Both the position numbers and the translations under genes were made by a program. This document shows positions 1 to 11,671 of a stretch of 64,000 nt of DNA, in pieces. The notes below the pieces were generated by a model. The model made no database searches and was not told the DNA's origin. It saw only the letters and a list, made by a program, of their open reading frames with translations. Where the stretch lies: the NCBI GenBank assembly GCA_963681505.1, contig OY811990.1:5820708-5884707 (forward strand). Direction: 5' to 3'. The first letter of the stretch is position 1, and every line of letters starts with the position of its first letter. Source of the stretch: Eunapius fragilis (Eukaryota; Porifera; Demospongiae; Spongillida; Spongillidae).

Positions 1-110
1 AACAGTAGGAAGTTTCAGGAACCATCTAGGCCTATGCATTTCTATTTAAAAACCCTCCGCGTAACGTCATGTGTCTATTCCTCGACCCCAGACCTTAGTC
101 ATGTGCTTAC
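1..110. repeat. Dispersed repeat fragment, copy A
   Basis: The segment containing GGAAGTTTCAGGAACCAT and a following ACGTCAT block recurs in the same orientation near 11,050-11,150. The two copies flank the NBAS-like gene region. No coding content or family was recognised. They may be fragments of one interspersed repeat. Confidence 0.5.
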
Positions 111-376
111 GTAAGTATTATAAGAATTTATGTCTACACCAGATTCTGCTCCTCCATAGCCTCAGCCAGCCCCTCAGGCCGGTGGCCAACCAGCCACATG
201 GCAATGAAATAATTAAAGGCCCACACACACCTCTTCCTCATCCTCTTCCCTCCCCTCTTCCTTCTCCCTCCTCCCATCAAGGTATTTATCTTGCCTTGTA
301 CACGAAGTCACCTGCAGTTGTGAACACACTGAATCCCACAAGAACTTTTAATGAATACTCACTCCATCTGTACAGT

Positions 377-445
377 GGAGTGGAGGTGTGCGCATACATC
401 GTGCCAATGAGGGATTGGCACGATGTATGCGCACACCTCCACTCC
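377..445. repeat. Perfect hairpin, 32-bp stem and 5-nt loop
   Basis: Bases 377-408 are the exact reverse complement of 414-445, with GAGGG as the loop. The stem is GC-balanced and has no mismatch. It is followed by a (CA)n tract. No transposon end or transcription unit was recognised here. Confidence 0.9.
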
Positions 446-476
446 CACATGCTCACCGTACAACACACATGTACAC

Positions 477-477
<1 letters not shown>

Positions 478-511
<34 letters not shown>

Positions 512-512
512 G
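478..512. repeat. (CA)n/(TG)n microsatellite
   Basis: A simple CA run is followed by a short TG run. Comparable CA/GT tracts occur at 2,640-2,687, 10,520-10,550, 10,774-10,835, 18,070-18,165, 57,966-58,005, 59,459-59,538 and 61,282-61,400; ORFs across them are artefacts. Confidence 0.9.
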
Positions 513-616
513 TGTGTGATCACATTAATAACTTCTGATAATCATAATTTGCCGGATAAATATGAATCAATATTGGATGTATGAATTAATGGATCAAAAG
601 TTCAGTTCATTCTCTA

Positions 617-618
<2 letters not shown>

Positions 619-649
<31 letters not shown>

Positions 650-671
650 GGGGGGGGGGGGGGGGGGGGGA
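619..671. repeat. Long poly-G tract
   Basis: About 50 nearly uninterrupted G residues. This is the longest of many G or C homopolymers in the window (see findings). Length in the assembly is probably approximate. Confidence 0.9.
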
Positions 672-1400
672 AAGATATACAATGACCGACCACCTAATGT
701 AACTACAAGACTTAGTTCTAGTAATACTTACTTAATTGTATGAGCAATCATGGGCCGTGTAATGCTATGAAAGAAGATCATATTACTAGCACACATATAA
801 TTGTCAATACATACCTTTATTGAAAAGTGTCCCCCACATGCACATCGCCATCTGAGGATGGTGGTTCTCTGAAGGAAGTACAGATTAAGATTAAGATATA
901 TATATATATTTAATGATCTTACTGTCATGTGTCGATGTGCTGAAAATACAAGCACAAGAGGAATTATTAACTATGCACTTGCACACAATATCCCCTTACA
1001 GGTTTGGTCCTGATCACTGCATGCAAAATAAAAAGGAATGATAAATACAGCATCGTTTTAATCATGAATGTTATTACATCGAACTTGCATAAATGCAGCC
1101 ATTTGGGCCTGGGTTATGCTGAATAGTATACAGGTACATTATATAGCACCAAAAGAATATAGTATAAATACATACGTTTATGCAAATATACCCCCTGCAG
1201 GGGCACCTCCATGTTCCGATGGTTGTCCTCTGATGAATACAGACATAAATAAATCATAAATTCAATCTTGACTTACATTCAAATATTGAGTAGCCTCCTC
1301 GTAGGACGGGGGTGGTCCAAAGTGCTGCTGTGCTGTTAGTAACAATAAATACAGTGAGTTCACTGATCGATCCTCCACCCCCCCCCCCCCCCCCCCCCCC
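672..1400. other. Non-coding stretch, nothing recognised
   Basis: AT-rich sequence with only short, low-complexity ORFs, a TA run near 896-910, and a poly-C tract at 1,377-1,400. No gene, RNA or element was identified. Confidence 0.5.
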
Positions 1401-1533
1401 CAGTAGCGGATCCAGAGGGGGGGCTAAAATCATATTCACAATTCATTTTCACCATATATGGTACTGTCAATGCCTTATATGGTGAAAATTAATTGTGAAT
1501 ATGGTTTCAGCCGCCCCTCTGGATCCACTACTG
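1401..1533. mobile_element. Palindromic MITE, hAT-like ends
   Basis: The element begins CAGTAGCGGATCCAGAGG and ends with the near reverse complement, CCTCTGGATCCACTACTG. The arms stay complementary inward through a region reading ATATTCACAATT, so the whole 133 bp can fold on itself. The CAGTRGCGGATCC-type terminus is typical of hAT-derived MITEs. Poly-C tracts lie on both sides. No transposase is encoded. A related half-end sits near 17,726-17,746. Confidence 0.7.
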
Positions 1534-2140
1534 ACTTCCCCCCCCCCCCCCCCTTGCATAAAAATAATGTGGCTTGTTATATCAAAGTGATCGAACATTA
1601 TGGTCAATGAATGAATTTGGTCAGTGACTCCATTGAAACCACAATGCGGATCGTAGGAAACTTTCGCCTTTAGATTCAAGCCTCAACCTATGTACTGTTA
1701 AGCCCAAATCTTTTCACAGCGAAGTGGATATCAGCAACATGTAACAGTACATTGCATGGTTACAAAAACACGTGGACTTACAAGAAGGATTCATCGTTTA
1801 AAAATGGCGCAGTTTGGTTTGAGCCCCCCCCCCCCTCCCCCTTTACGTCATAACAATTACGTAAATAATAATTAATTTTACATTCTCCGTGTGTGCTGCA
1901 TACCTGTGTGTTTGTTCCTAAGGGATTGCAGATATCCCCTATCTCTGTCCCTCCATGTCACATTTCACGTGGGTAATATGTTAATGACCTTGTGTAGAGA
2001 TGCCCCCCCTCCCCTTGTATTTATATATAGACTTCACATAAATAACTTATGATAATCATAAATTAATGAATCAGATGAATACAACACATTAACTTTATTG
2101 AATATTAACTACAGGTGGGTGGGCATCAAGTGGGTGAGCA
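1534..2140. other. Intergenic, downstream of NBAS-like gene
   Basis: The region holds poly-C runs (1,539-1,553 and 1,824-1,833) and AT-rich sequence. The short ORFs are not protein-like. It lies just 3' of the stop codon of the minus-strand gene ending at 2,141. Confidence 0.5.
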
Positions 2141-2634
2141 TTAAAAGGAACCAGAAAGGAACCAGCTGGGCCCTTGGTCCTTTTCAAATGGACAGTTTAG
2201 AGCTTGATCCAGCATGTACTTGACCAGGAAGAAGGAATATCTGCTGAGGAGGAGGGGGAGGGGGAGATTAAGGTGTTCCCTGCAAACCACACCCCTCCTC
2301 CTCCTCCTCTCCCCAGTAACACACCATGGTCTTCTTGCTGCTGCAAAGAACTTCTTGAACAGTTCAAACTTGGCTGCATATGCATCAGTCATGACAAAGG
2401 CCCTCAGAATGCAGTTCTGAAGGAGGGCAACACTGATATGTGTGTTTCAGGGTGACCGGAACGACCGCCCACCCTGTCCTTCGATAGTGCCACGCCCACC
2501 ATGTCCCTCTGTTCTTGGCCCTCCTCCCTCTGCTCCCCTCCAAACAGCCTGTCCACCTCAACTCCCAGCTGCTCCAGACACCCATCAATGACATCCTGCT
2601 CTGAATTCTTCCCTAGAGCACTCATTGGCCTAGA

Positions 2635-2688
<54 letters not shown>

Positions 2689-5600
2689 CTCTAAACCACA
2701 CGAAAAGCAGACTCTATGCCACTCCAATTTCTACTGCCGTCCCCTCCTTACAGGATGACATTAAGAGGAGCATTAAATAGGGATTAGCCTATGACACTTC
2801 CTTACTTGTGCCTGATGAACTGCTGCACAACACCTGTTCCCTTGGTAACGATCTGTTGTACACTCCTCCCAATGACTGAGCTCCTCCCACTTTCAAGAGA
2901 CTCAGTGGCCAGCAGCTGCCAAACAGAAATATAGTCCACACCATGGCCAATATGAGTGCCCTACCATCTAGTCCACACCATGGTCAATATGAATGCCCTA
3001 CCATCTAGTCCACACCATGGCCAATATGAGTGCCCTACCATCTAGTCCACACCATGGCCAGTATGAATGCCCTACCATCTAGTCCACACCATGGCCAATA
3101 TGAGTGCCCTACCATCTAGTCCACACCATGGCCAATATGAGTGCCCTACCATCTAGTCCACACCATGGTCAATATGAATGCCCTACCATCTAGTCCACAC
3201 CATGGCCAATATGAGTGCCCTACTATCTAATCCACACCATGGTCAATATGAATGCCCTACCATCTAGTCCACACCATGGCCAATATGAGTGCCCTACCAT
3301 CTAGTCCACACCATGGCCAATATGAGTGCCCTACGATCTAGTCCACACCATGGCCAATATGAATGCCCTACCATCTAGTCCACACCATGGCCAATATGAG
3401 TGCCCTACCATCTAGTCCACACCATGGCCAATATGAGTGCCATACCATCTAGTCCACACCATGGCCAATATGAGTGCCCTACCATCTAGTCCCACACCAT
3501 GGCCAATATGAGTGCCCTACCATCTAATCCACACCATGGTCAATATGAATGCCCTACCATCTAGTCCCACACCATGGCCAATATGAGTGCCCTACCATCT
3601 AGTCCACACCATGGCCAATATGAGTGCCATACCATCTAGTCCACACCATGGCCAATATGAGTGCCCTACCATCTAGTCCCACACCATGGCCAATATGAGT
3701 GCCCTACCATCTAATCCACACCATGGTCAATATGAATGCCCTACCATCTAGTCCACACCATGGCCAATATGAGTGCCCTACCATCTAGTCCACACCATGG
3801 CCAATATGAGTGTCCTACCATCTAGTCCACACCATGGCTAATATGAATGCCCTACCATCTAGTCCACACCATGGCCAATATGAGTGCCCTACCATCTAGT
3901 CCACACCATGGCCAATATGAGTGCCCTACCATCTAGTCCACACCATGGTCAATATGAGTGCCCTACCATCTAGTCCACACCATGGCCAATATGAGTGCCC
4001 TACCATCTAGTCCACACCATGGCCAGTATGAGTGCCCTACCATCTAGTCCACACCATGGCCAATATGAGTGCCCTACCATCTAGTCCACACCATGGCCAA
4101 TATGAGTGTCCTACCATCTAGTCCACACCATGGCCAATATGAATGCCCTACCATCTAGTCCACACCATGGCCAATATGAGTGCCCTACCATCTAGTCCAC
4201 ACCATGGCCAATATGAATGCCCTACCATCTAGTCCACACCATGGCCAATATGAGTGCCCTACCATCTAGTCCACACCATGGCCAATATGAGTGCCCTACC
4301 ATCTAGTCCACACCATGGCCAATATGAGTGCCCTACCATCTAGTCCACACCATGGCCAATATGAGTGCCCTACCATCTAGTCCACACCATGGCCAATATG
4401 AGTGCCCTACCATCTAGTCCACACCATGGCCAATATGAGTGTCCTACCATCTAGTCCACACCATGGCCAATATGAGTGCCATACCATCTAGTCCACACCA
4501 TGGTCAATATGAGTGCCCTACCATCTAGTCCACACCATGGCCAATATGAGTGCCCTACCATCTAGTCCACATCATGGCCAATATGAGTATGAGTGCCCTA
4601 CCATCTAGTCCACACCATGGCCAATATGAGTGCCCTACCATCTAGTCCACACCATGGCCAATATGAATGCCCTACCATCTAGTCCACACCATGGCCAATA
4701 TGAGTGCCCTACCATCTAGTCCACACCATGGCCAATATGAGTGCCCTACCATCTAGTCCACACCATGGCCAATATGAGTGCCCTACCATCTAGTCCACAC
4801 CATGGCCAATATGAGTGCCCTACCATCTAGTCCACACCATGAGTGTCCTACCATCTAGTCCACACCATGGCCAATATGAATGCCCTACCATCTAGTCCAC
4901 ACCATGGCCAATATGAGTGCCCTACCATCTAGTCCACACCATGGCCAATATGAGTGCCCTACCATCTAGTCCACACCATGGCCAATATGAGTGCCCTACC
5001 ATCTAGTCCACACCATGGTCAATATGAGTGCCCTACCATCTAGTCCACACCATGGCCAATATGAGTGCCCTACCATCTAGTCCACACCATGGCCAATATG
5101 AGTGCCATACCATCTAGTCCACACCATGGTCAATATGAGTGCCCTACCATCTAGTCCACACCATGGCCAATATGAGTGCCCTACGATCTAGTCCACACCA
5201 TGGCCAATATGAATGCCCTACCATCTAGTCCACACCATGGCCAATATGAGTGCCCTACCATCTAGTCCACACCATGGCCAATATGAGTGCCATACCATCT
5301 AGTCCACACCATGGCCAATATGAGTGCCCTACCATCTAGTCCACACCATGGTCAATATGAGTGCCCTACCATCTAGTCCACACCATGGCCAATATGAGTG
5401 CCCTACCATCTAGTCCACACCATGGCCAATATGAGTGCCCTACCATCTAGTCCACACCATGGCCAATATGAATGCCCTACCATCTAGTCCACACCATGGC
5501 CAATATGAGTGCCCTACCATCTAGTTCACACCATGGCCAATATGAGTGCCCTACCATCTAGTCCACACCATGGCCATTATGAGTGCCCTACCATCTAGTC

Positions 5601-8600
5601 CACACCATGGCCAATATGAATGCCCTACCATCTAGTCCACACCATGGCCAACATGAGTGCCCTACCATCTAGTCCACACCATGGCCAATATGAATGCCCT
5701 ACCATCTAGTCCACACCATGGCCAATATGAGTGCCCTACCATCTAGTCCACACCATGGCCAATATGAGTGCCCTACCATCTAGTCCACACCATGGTCAAT
5801 ATGAGTGCCCTACCATCTAGTCCACACCATGGCCAATATGAGTGCCCTACCATCTAGTCCACACCATGGCCAATATGAATGCCCTACCATCTAGTCCACA
5901 CCATGGCCAATATGAGTGCCCTACCATCTAGTCCACACCATGGCCAATATGAGTGCCCTACCATCTAGTCCACACCATGGCCAATATGAGTGCCCTACCA
6001 TCTAGTCCACACCATGGCCAATATGAATGCCCTACCATCTAGTCCACACCATGGCCAATATGAGTGCCCTACCATCTAGTCCACACCATGGCCAATATGA
6101 GTGTCCTACCATCTAGTCCACACCATGGCCAATATGAGTGCCATACCATCTAGTCCACACCATGGTCAATATGAGTGCCCTACCATCTAGTCCACACCAT
6201 GGCCATTATGAGTGCCCTACCATCTAGTCCACACCATGGCCAATATGAGTATGAGTGCCCTACCATCTAGTCCACACCATGGCCAATATGAGTGCCCTAC
6301 CATCTAGTCCACACCATGGCCAATATGAATGCCCTACCATCTAGTCCACACCATGGCCAATATGAGTGCCCTACCATCTAGTCCACACCATGGCCAATAT
6401 GAGTGCCCTACCATCTAGTCCACACCATGGCCAATATGAGTGCCCTACCATCTAGTTCACACCATGGCCAATATGAGTGCCCTACCATCTAGTCCACACC
6501 ATGGCCAATATGAGTGCCCTACCATCTAGTCCACACCATGGCCAATATGAATGCCCTACCATCTAGTCCACACCATGGCCAATATGAGTGCCCTACCATC
6601 TAGTCCACACCATGGCCAATATGAATGCCCTACCATCTAGTCCACACCATGGCCAATATGAGTGCCCTACCATCTAGTCCACACCATGGCCAATATGAGT
6701 GCCCTACCATCTAGTCCACACCATGGCCAATATGAGTGCCCTACCATCTAGTCCACACCATGGCCAATATGAGTGCTCTACCATCTAGTCCACACCATGG
6801 CCAATATGAGTGTCCTACCATCTAGTCCACACCATGGCCAATATGAGTGCCCTACCATCTAGTCCACACCATGGCCAATATGAGTGCCCTACCATCTAGT
6901 CCACACCATGGCCAATATGAGTGCCCTACCATCTAGTCCACACCATGGCCAATATGAGTGTCCTACCATCTAGTCCACACCATGGCCAATATGAATGCCC
7001 TACCATCTAGTCCACACCATGGCCAATATGAGTGCCCTACCATCTAGTCCACACCATGGTCAATATGAGTGCCCTACCATCTAGTCCACACCATGGCCAA
7101 TATGAGTGCCCTACCATCTAGTCCACACCATGGCCAATATGAGTGCCCTACCATCTAGTCCACACCATGGCCAATATGAGTGCCCTACCATCTAGTCCAC
7201 ACCATGGCCAATATGAGTGCCCTACCATCTAGTCCACACCATGGCCAATATGAGTGTCCTACCATCTAGTCCACACCATGGCCAATATGAGTGCCCTACC
7301 ATCTAGTCCACACCATGGCCAATATGAGTGCCCTACCATCTAGTCCACACCATGGCCAATATGAGTGTCCTACCATCTAGTCCACACCATGGCCAATATG
7401 AGTGCCATACCATCTAGTCCACACCATGGCCAATATGAGTGCCCTACCATCTAGTCCACACCATGGGCCCTACCATCTAGTCCACACCATGGCCAATATG
7501 AGTGCCCTACCATCTAGTCCACACCATGGCCAATATGAGTGCCCTACCATCTAGTCCACACCATGGCCAATATGAATGCCCTACCATCTAGTCCACACCA
7601 TGGCCAATATGAGTGCCCTACCATCTAGTCCACACCATGGTCAATATGAGTGCTCTACCATCTAGTCCACACCATGGTCAATATGAGTGCCCTACCATCT
7701 AGTCCACACCATGGCCAATATGAGTGCCCTACCATCTAGTCCACACCATGGCCAATATGAGTGCCCTACCATCTAGTCCACACCATGGCCAATATGAGTG
7801 CCCTACCATCTAGTCCACACCATGGCCAATATGAGTGCCCTACCATCTAGTCCACACCATGGCCAATATGAGTGCCCTACCATCTAGTCCACACCATGGC
7901 CAATATGAGTGCCCTACCATCTAGTCCACACCATGGCCAATATGAATGCCCTACCATCTAGTCCACACCATGGCCAATATGAGTGCCCTACCATCTAGTC
8001 CACACCATGGCCAATATGAGTGCCCTACCATCTAGTCCACACCATGGCCAATATGAGTGCCCTACCATCTAGTCCACACCATGGCCAATATGAGTGCTCT
8101 ACCATCTAGTCCACACCATGGCCAATATGAGTGTCCTACCATCTAGTCCACACCATGGCCAATATGAGTGCCCTACCATCTAGTCCACACCATGGCCAAT
8201 ATGAGTGCCCTACCATCTAGTCCACACCATGGTCAATATGAATGCCCTACCATCTAGTCCACACCATGGCCAATATGAGTGCCCTACCATCTAGTCCACA
8301 CCATGGTCAATATGAATGCCCTACCATCTAGTCCACACCATCATTTCATTCCTCCCATCCTTCAGACTCCCTCCTCCTGACCACTTACCCCTCCCACATG
8401 ACTCCCCTCCCCCCCCCCCCCCCCCCCACACTTACCTGGACCTCAATGACCCCTCTCTCCTTCAGCACATGTCTCAGGTCTTCACCAGGGCAGTGGGTGA
8501 GTACAAAACTGGTGAGCTCCAGTTTGTTCTGCAACTCTTTGTACTGGTCCTGTTGTGCCAACCTCCTGGAGATGGGAGGAGTTATTATAACTTAGATGTG

Positions 8601-10650
8601 TGGTGATAAAGATGCCTACATCTGTGTGGTGATAAGGATGTCTACCCTGCATAGATCCAGACAGCTCATATTCTTGACACAGGGCTGACAATTATACCTC
8701 TAATTGGTTAGTGATCTTTAAAAGACACGAGTACCATTACATCATGTGTAAGAGAATTATAGCATCTTCCCCTCCCTCTCCCTGATAAAAGAAGTCCAAC
8801 ACTATCCCCTCTCACACCTTCCCATACCACACTCCTTTGGGGTAATGCCTGCCATGTTGATGTGTTAAAAGTAAAAGTACTCACCCTTCCTCTCCCTCCC
8901 TCTCCTCCCTATCTCCTTACTCTAAATACATTGGAAAGGACTGGGGAGGAGACAGGTGTCCTTACCTACACACTTCCCATGCAGGAGGGAACTGGGCAGA
9001 CATCAGCTGAGAGCACAGCTTGTAGGCAACCCTGAAGTCTCCTTTCTGATCCAACCAATGTAAAAGACACGAGTACCATTACATCATCAGCCTTACCTCA
9101 ATGGCAGTGGTGGCTATCAGTATGGAGGTGTAGCCCTGACTATGCGACATGGGCATCCCTGCTGTTGTCATGGCAACAGGTGTGTCCATCCCATCCAAAC
9201 CCAGCAAGTGAGCTAAACGAAACAACTGGGAAAAATAAACAAATGTGTTACACACATATATCTGTTGTTGCATCAATGATGTATGATACAATGACAGTAC
9301 AAAGGCCCACTTTACTGCAAGTGATTTTATAACCTCCACTATGTCCTCCCATCACCAGGTGAATCAGCTTTCCCTTCCTCCCTGCCCCCTCCCTCTCCCT
9401 TCTTGTACGTAGTGTGGCTGGCTAAGATGAACGAGGTCAGAGGTTCGAATCCTGATTATTATTTTTCTCCTCACTACTCTTTCTTCCCCCCCCCCCCCCC
9501 CCACCCTTTTCACTGCCTTAGCAACTCGTGCTGGTTAGCATACGTTTCAAGCGAAGCCGCTGGGCTTAGCTTAGGTATAGGGTTAGGTTTAGGGTAGGGG
9601 AAGGTTTATAGATTGGTAAGTACAAACACACACGCCCACGTTGTCATTATTACTTGTGATAATTATTCATAGGCCTTCTCTCCCCTAACGGCTTGTTACA
9701 ACCGCACCATATTAAATAACTGACTAGGAATGCACTGTCAGTTAACTGACAGTGCATTCCTCACAGTGGTCGCTATGCTCCAATCATAATGCAGCAGAAT
9801 TCTAATCTGTGAATTCCATACATTATTTTTGCTGGTTATTATGTTGTGGCTGCAGGACATTAGAAGCGCATTTAGGGGGTTTAAGCCCCCCCCCCCCCCC
9901 CCCCCCCCCAACCCTTCTATAATATTGTTCACAGCCTACAATAGAAATAGAGTGCCGCGCCCCCCCTCGTATGGAGCACGTGAGAAACGGAAGTACGACA
10001 CTCAATGAAATTAATGCGTACATCCCACGTGAGAAACGGAAGTACGACACTCAATGAAATTAATGCGTACATATAATATAAATAACCTCAATTCTTAAAT
10101 CTGTTACATTATTAGTATTTTACGGCGCGCCATGGACGATGAAAACTCATTCAGAGAATTAGTATGCAGCAACACACATGTCACTGTGTGTGACATTACC
10201 TTACCGCCACCATCCCACATCCCACTATAACATCCCCCCTCACTCACCTCCTGTTGGCTCTCTGCTGTGTGGTGCATATGGTGGCAAAGGTGGGTCACGG
10301 CGCACAGCGTACACTCCCACCAGGTCAGGGTCAACCTCCTCCCCCTCTAGGAGGGGCTTGGGTGGGGTGTGGGAAGAGGTGAGTTTCTCAGGCACAGTAT
10401 GCGGAACCACTGGAAGGGACTCAGGACCATCCTCAAGGGGTTAAAGGTCCATATCATGTACTCACACAAGCACAAGCATAAGCAAACATACACACACATG
10501 CATACACACGCATAACTACAGACACACACTCGCACACACACACACACACAAACTACCACTAACCCATCTTGGCAACCACACTGTCCTGCTGCCATGACAA
10601 CAGGCGGGCAGCCACACGTTCCAGGTGGAGGTTCCGCCTCTTGGTCTGCA
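2141..10650 (-). CDS. NBAS: NBAS-like protein (Sec39 domain), 3' part of gene
   Basis: Minus-strand exons: about 10,650-10,564; 10,409-10,248; 9,225-9,097; 9,045-8,966; 8,565-8,436; 2,915-2,806; 2,629-2,473; 2,416-2,325; 2,243-2,141 (stop). From 9,225 to the stop every junction has GT/AG ends and matching phase. The 9.2-8.4 kb exons read like the repeated helical Sec39 region of NBAS: KGDFRVAYKLCSQL, FPPAWEVCRRLA and LTSFVLTHCPGEDL resemble human NBAS as I recall it. NBAS works in the NRZ tethering complex for Golgi-to-ER vesicles and in nonsense-mediated decay. The C-terminal ~120 residues after 2,629 are not recognised, and human NBAS continues much further, so the end may be divergent, truncated or belong to another gene. 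Phase between 10,248 and 9,225 is not continuous, so an exon is probably missing. One intron holds the 5.4 kb minisatellite. Confidence 0.55.
2932..8340. repeat. 5.4 kb minisatellite, 37-bp unit
   Basis: About 145 head-to-tail copies of a 37-bp unit built around CCACACCATGGCCAATATGA and GTGCCCTACCATCTAG. Variants are mostly single substitutions (GGCC/GGTC, GAGT/GAAT), with occasional 6-bp additions and one short deletion near 7,465. It fills nearly all of the intron between the exons ending at 8,436 and starting at 2,915 of the NBAS-like gene. Confidence 0.97.
9400..9502 (+). mobile_element. Possible tRNA-derived SINE head
   Basis: GTGGCTGGCTAAGATG resembles an RNA polymerase III A box, and GGTTCGAATCC about 30 bp later is a perfect B box. 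No full tRNA cloverleaf is evident. A T/C-rich tail follows, ending in poly-C at about 9,487-9,502. This fits a tRNA-derived SINE, but no second copy or target duplication was found in the window. Confidence 0.4.
9503..10240. other. Intronic/intergenic repeats: perfect palindrome and 49-bp tandem duplication
   Basis: A zero-spacer 36-bp palindrome lies at 9,726-9,761 (two 18-bp half-sites around GTTAAC), a poly-C tract at 9,887-9,909, and two tandem copies of a 49-bp unit beginning CACGTGAGAAACGGAAGTAC at 9,977-10,074. No coding signal was seen. Confidence 0.8.
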
Positions 10651-11671
10651 TGTTACAGGAGCTCGGTACCATCTGAACTTAAGCCCAGCTAGATGGGCGT
10701 TCCCTAAACTTAGCTAGACGGGGCTGATCCGCTAACAAATCCAGCAGACCTGGATTGCAGTTTAATAGCAGACATGCACACACACACACACAATACACAC
10801 ATATGTACACACAACACACACACTACACACAAAATACAAACACAACACATAGGGATACACACAAGGAAAATGCTTGTGACATAAGGGGAGAACATGGTTG
10901 TGGCACAATGGGGGAACATGGTAATCATGCGATGGTGGAACGTGGTTGTGGTGCAAGGAGGGAACATAGTTGTAGCATGGTTGAACCGTTGTGGTATGGA
11001 AGCACATACATTACATTCCTTTCTCTTACCTGTAATAGCGAATTTGAGTCACCATTTCTAATAGCAGCTGGAAGTTTCAGGAACCATGCATCTATTATAC
11101 ATTTAACCCTCAGCGTAATAACGTCATAAGTCTAAATTCATGACGTATTATTTACATCACTACACAAGACGCGCGTGACATCAATACAAATGTCCTGCTA
11201 TTAAGTTCCTGGCGGGCCGGTGTGCTCCCTGTATAGACGAGAAAGAGAGGGCCATTGCAACACTAATCTACACCCTACAGAACTACCACAGCATTCAAGA
11301 CCTCGTGCGGAGCCCCTGGTAACCAAGGATCACATACAGACGACCAACACTTCAGCTACAAGGTGGAGAACGAACACGGATCTCAAGAAGAAAGTCGACT
11401 GGTTCCCTTTTTTCCAAGAACGAGTACGGGAGTCTGGAATCCATGAACCTGGCACAGCCCGGACAAACTATCCCATTAACTGTGAACAAAAAAAATCCAC
11501 CTTGTTCTTAGGTGTCTTTGTACATACACACAATATTATGATAAGGAATTAGTACCTCAGCTTTAGTGTACCTACATGTATTACACATGCATGGATAGGT
11601 GCATGTGATTTTTGCTTTTTTCAAAACCATACACATCTCTGAGTACATAACACATCATGTACAAAAAAATA
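10651..11671. other. Intergenic region with dispersed repeat copy B
   Basis: Contains a (CA)n tract, short degenerate repeats near 10,885-10,985 built on GGGGGAACATGGT, and the second copy of the repeat seen at 1-110 (about 11,050-11,150). An ORF at 11,220-11,552 (110 codons) has no recognisable domain and is probably not a gene. Confidence 0.45.

Noticed and set aside
2932-8340. CRISPR array
   Set aside because: Units are head-to-tail with no unique spacers; it is a eukaryotic minisatellite inside an intron.
9403-9480. Functional tRNA gene
   Set aside because: A perfect B box is present, but acceptor and anticodon stems do not form; a SINE head is more likely.
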